Assembly: GCA_951799405.1 (NCBI GenBank)
Contig: OX637362.1
Span: 6,216,703 to 6,280,702 of the forward strand
Length of the DNA stretch: 64,000 bases
DNA from: Agapetus fuscipes
Taxonomy: Eukaryota; Arthropoda; Insecta; Trichoptera; Glossosomatidae
Reading direction: 5' to 3'
A model generated the notes under the pieces. That model did no database searches and was not told the origin of the DNA. It saw nothing but the letters and a program-made list of their open reading frames with translations. Shown here piece after piece: positions 63,594 through 64,000 of this stretch. Position 1 is the first letter of the stretch; every line of letters starts with the position of its first letter. The translations under genes and the position numbers were made by a program.

Positions 63594-64000
63594 CTGAAAC
63601 ACAATTCACTTTTAATACCATGGGAGATACAATAGGGAGATACATTTTTAATTTCATAAAATGATAAGACTACAGTTTTAAAAAAATAATATCTGGCTTA
63701 GTTTTTAAATTATAGCTCTTTAAAATTTGCGCATTTTCAATTTCCGGTAAAACAGGGCATTTTTTATTAAGACGGATGTGACGTCACTGGATCTTTGGAT
63801 ATTATGTATTTCATACAAATGCACTAAGGGCCTCAGGTAGCCTGGCGGATCCATTGACGTCACAGCTTGGCTGCCCGACCGTGCTGTGTTTTGGCGGGAC
63901 TCAAATTCTCTGCATTTTATTTTAGAAAATTATCAATCAAATCTTTATTTTTACTGCTTTAAAAATATATGGTTGTGATCCTTGAAATGTATTCTACACA
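63594..64000. other. Intron upstream of exon 1, family E remnant
   Basis: CGCATTTTCAATTTCCGGTA near 63730 matches the tail of repeat family E. No further exon was found up to the window end. Confidence 0.45.

Overview
The window is eukaryotic: one intron-rich protein-coding gene on the minus strand, with AT-rich introns full of transposable elements. I read the gene as the arthropod (probably insect) orthologue of the vertebrate KMT2C/KMT2D histone H3K4 methyltransferases. In Drosophila the same functions are split between Lpt (PHD fingers, HMG box) and trr (C-terminal catalytic half). I traced 34 coding exons between 732 and 63593. All have GT-AG junctions and all 33 joins keep the reading frame, giving about 15.6 kb of coding sequence (about 5,200 codons). 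Both ends are missing: upstream exons should lie beyond 64000, and the SET domain (with any end of FYRC) beyond position 1. The single-gene architecture argues against a Drosophila-type fly; I cannot name the species.

From right to left (5' to 3' of the gene): a basic leader (63.6-62.5 kb), three PHD fingers (62.0-57.5 kb), conserved short motifs (57-51 kb), an HMG-box-like exon (45.0-44.8 kb), Pro-, Gln- and Ser-rich low-complexity exons (44-8.8 kb, with a long poly-Gln exon at 13.9-12.6 kb), then one 6.7-kb exon (8.4-1.7 kb). That exon carries an LXXLL box, a Cys-rich zinc motif, the extended PHD finger and the start of FYRN. Exon 34 (1056-732) ends FYRN and holds most of FYRC. The protein is expected to be the scaffold and methyltransferase of a COMPASS-like (MLL3/4) complex acting at enhancers in the nucleus.

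The introns hold most of the other features: a Copia element with matching LTRs but an internal deletion of the reverse transcriptase (47853-51281), itself inside an older LINE tail; a piggyBac deletion derivative 14 bp from a splice donor (52601-53935); a fold-back Tc1 element (21179-22177); Penelope-like elements with inverted arms and a GIY-YIG nuclease ORF (38064-39428; arms alone 23644-24115); two Harbinger-type elements; a hAT-type MITE; a mariner-type MITE; a probable solo Gypsy-type LTR; many LINE tails; and three abundant short families that I call A, B (both tRNA-derived SINEs) and C (unclassified). Several Penelope-like repeats carry a hammerhead-ribozyme-like core.

The oddest feature touching the gene is at 60921-61923: about eight near-identical 121-bp copies of the 3' end of a PHD-finger exon, each with its own 5' splice site. 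No RNA gene, CRISPR array or independent host gene was found.
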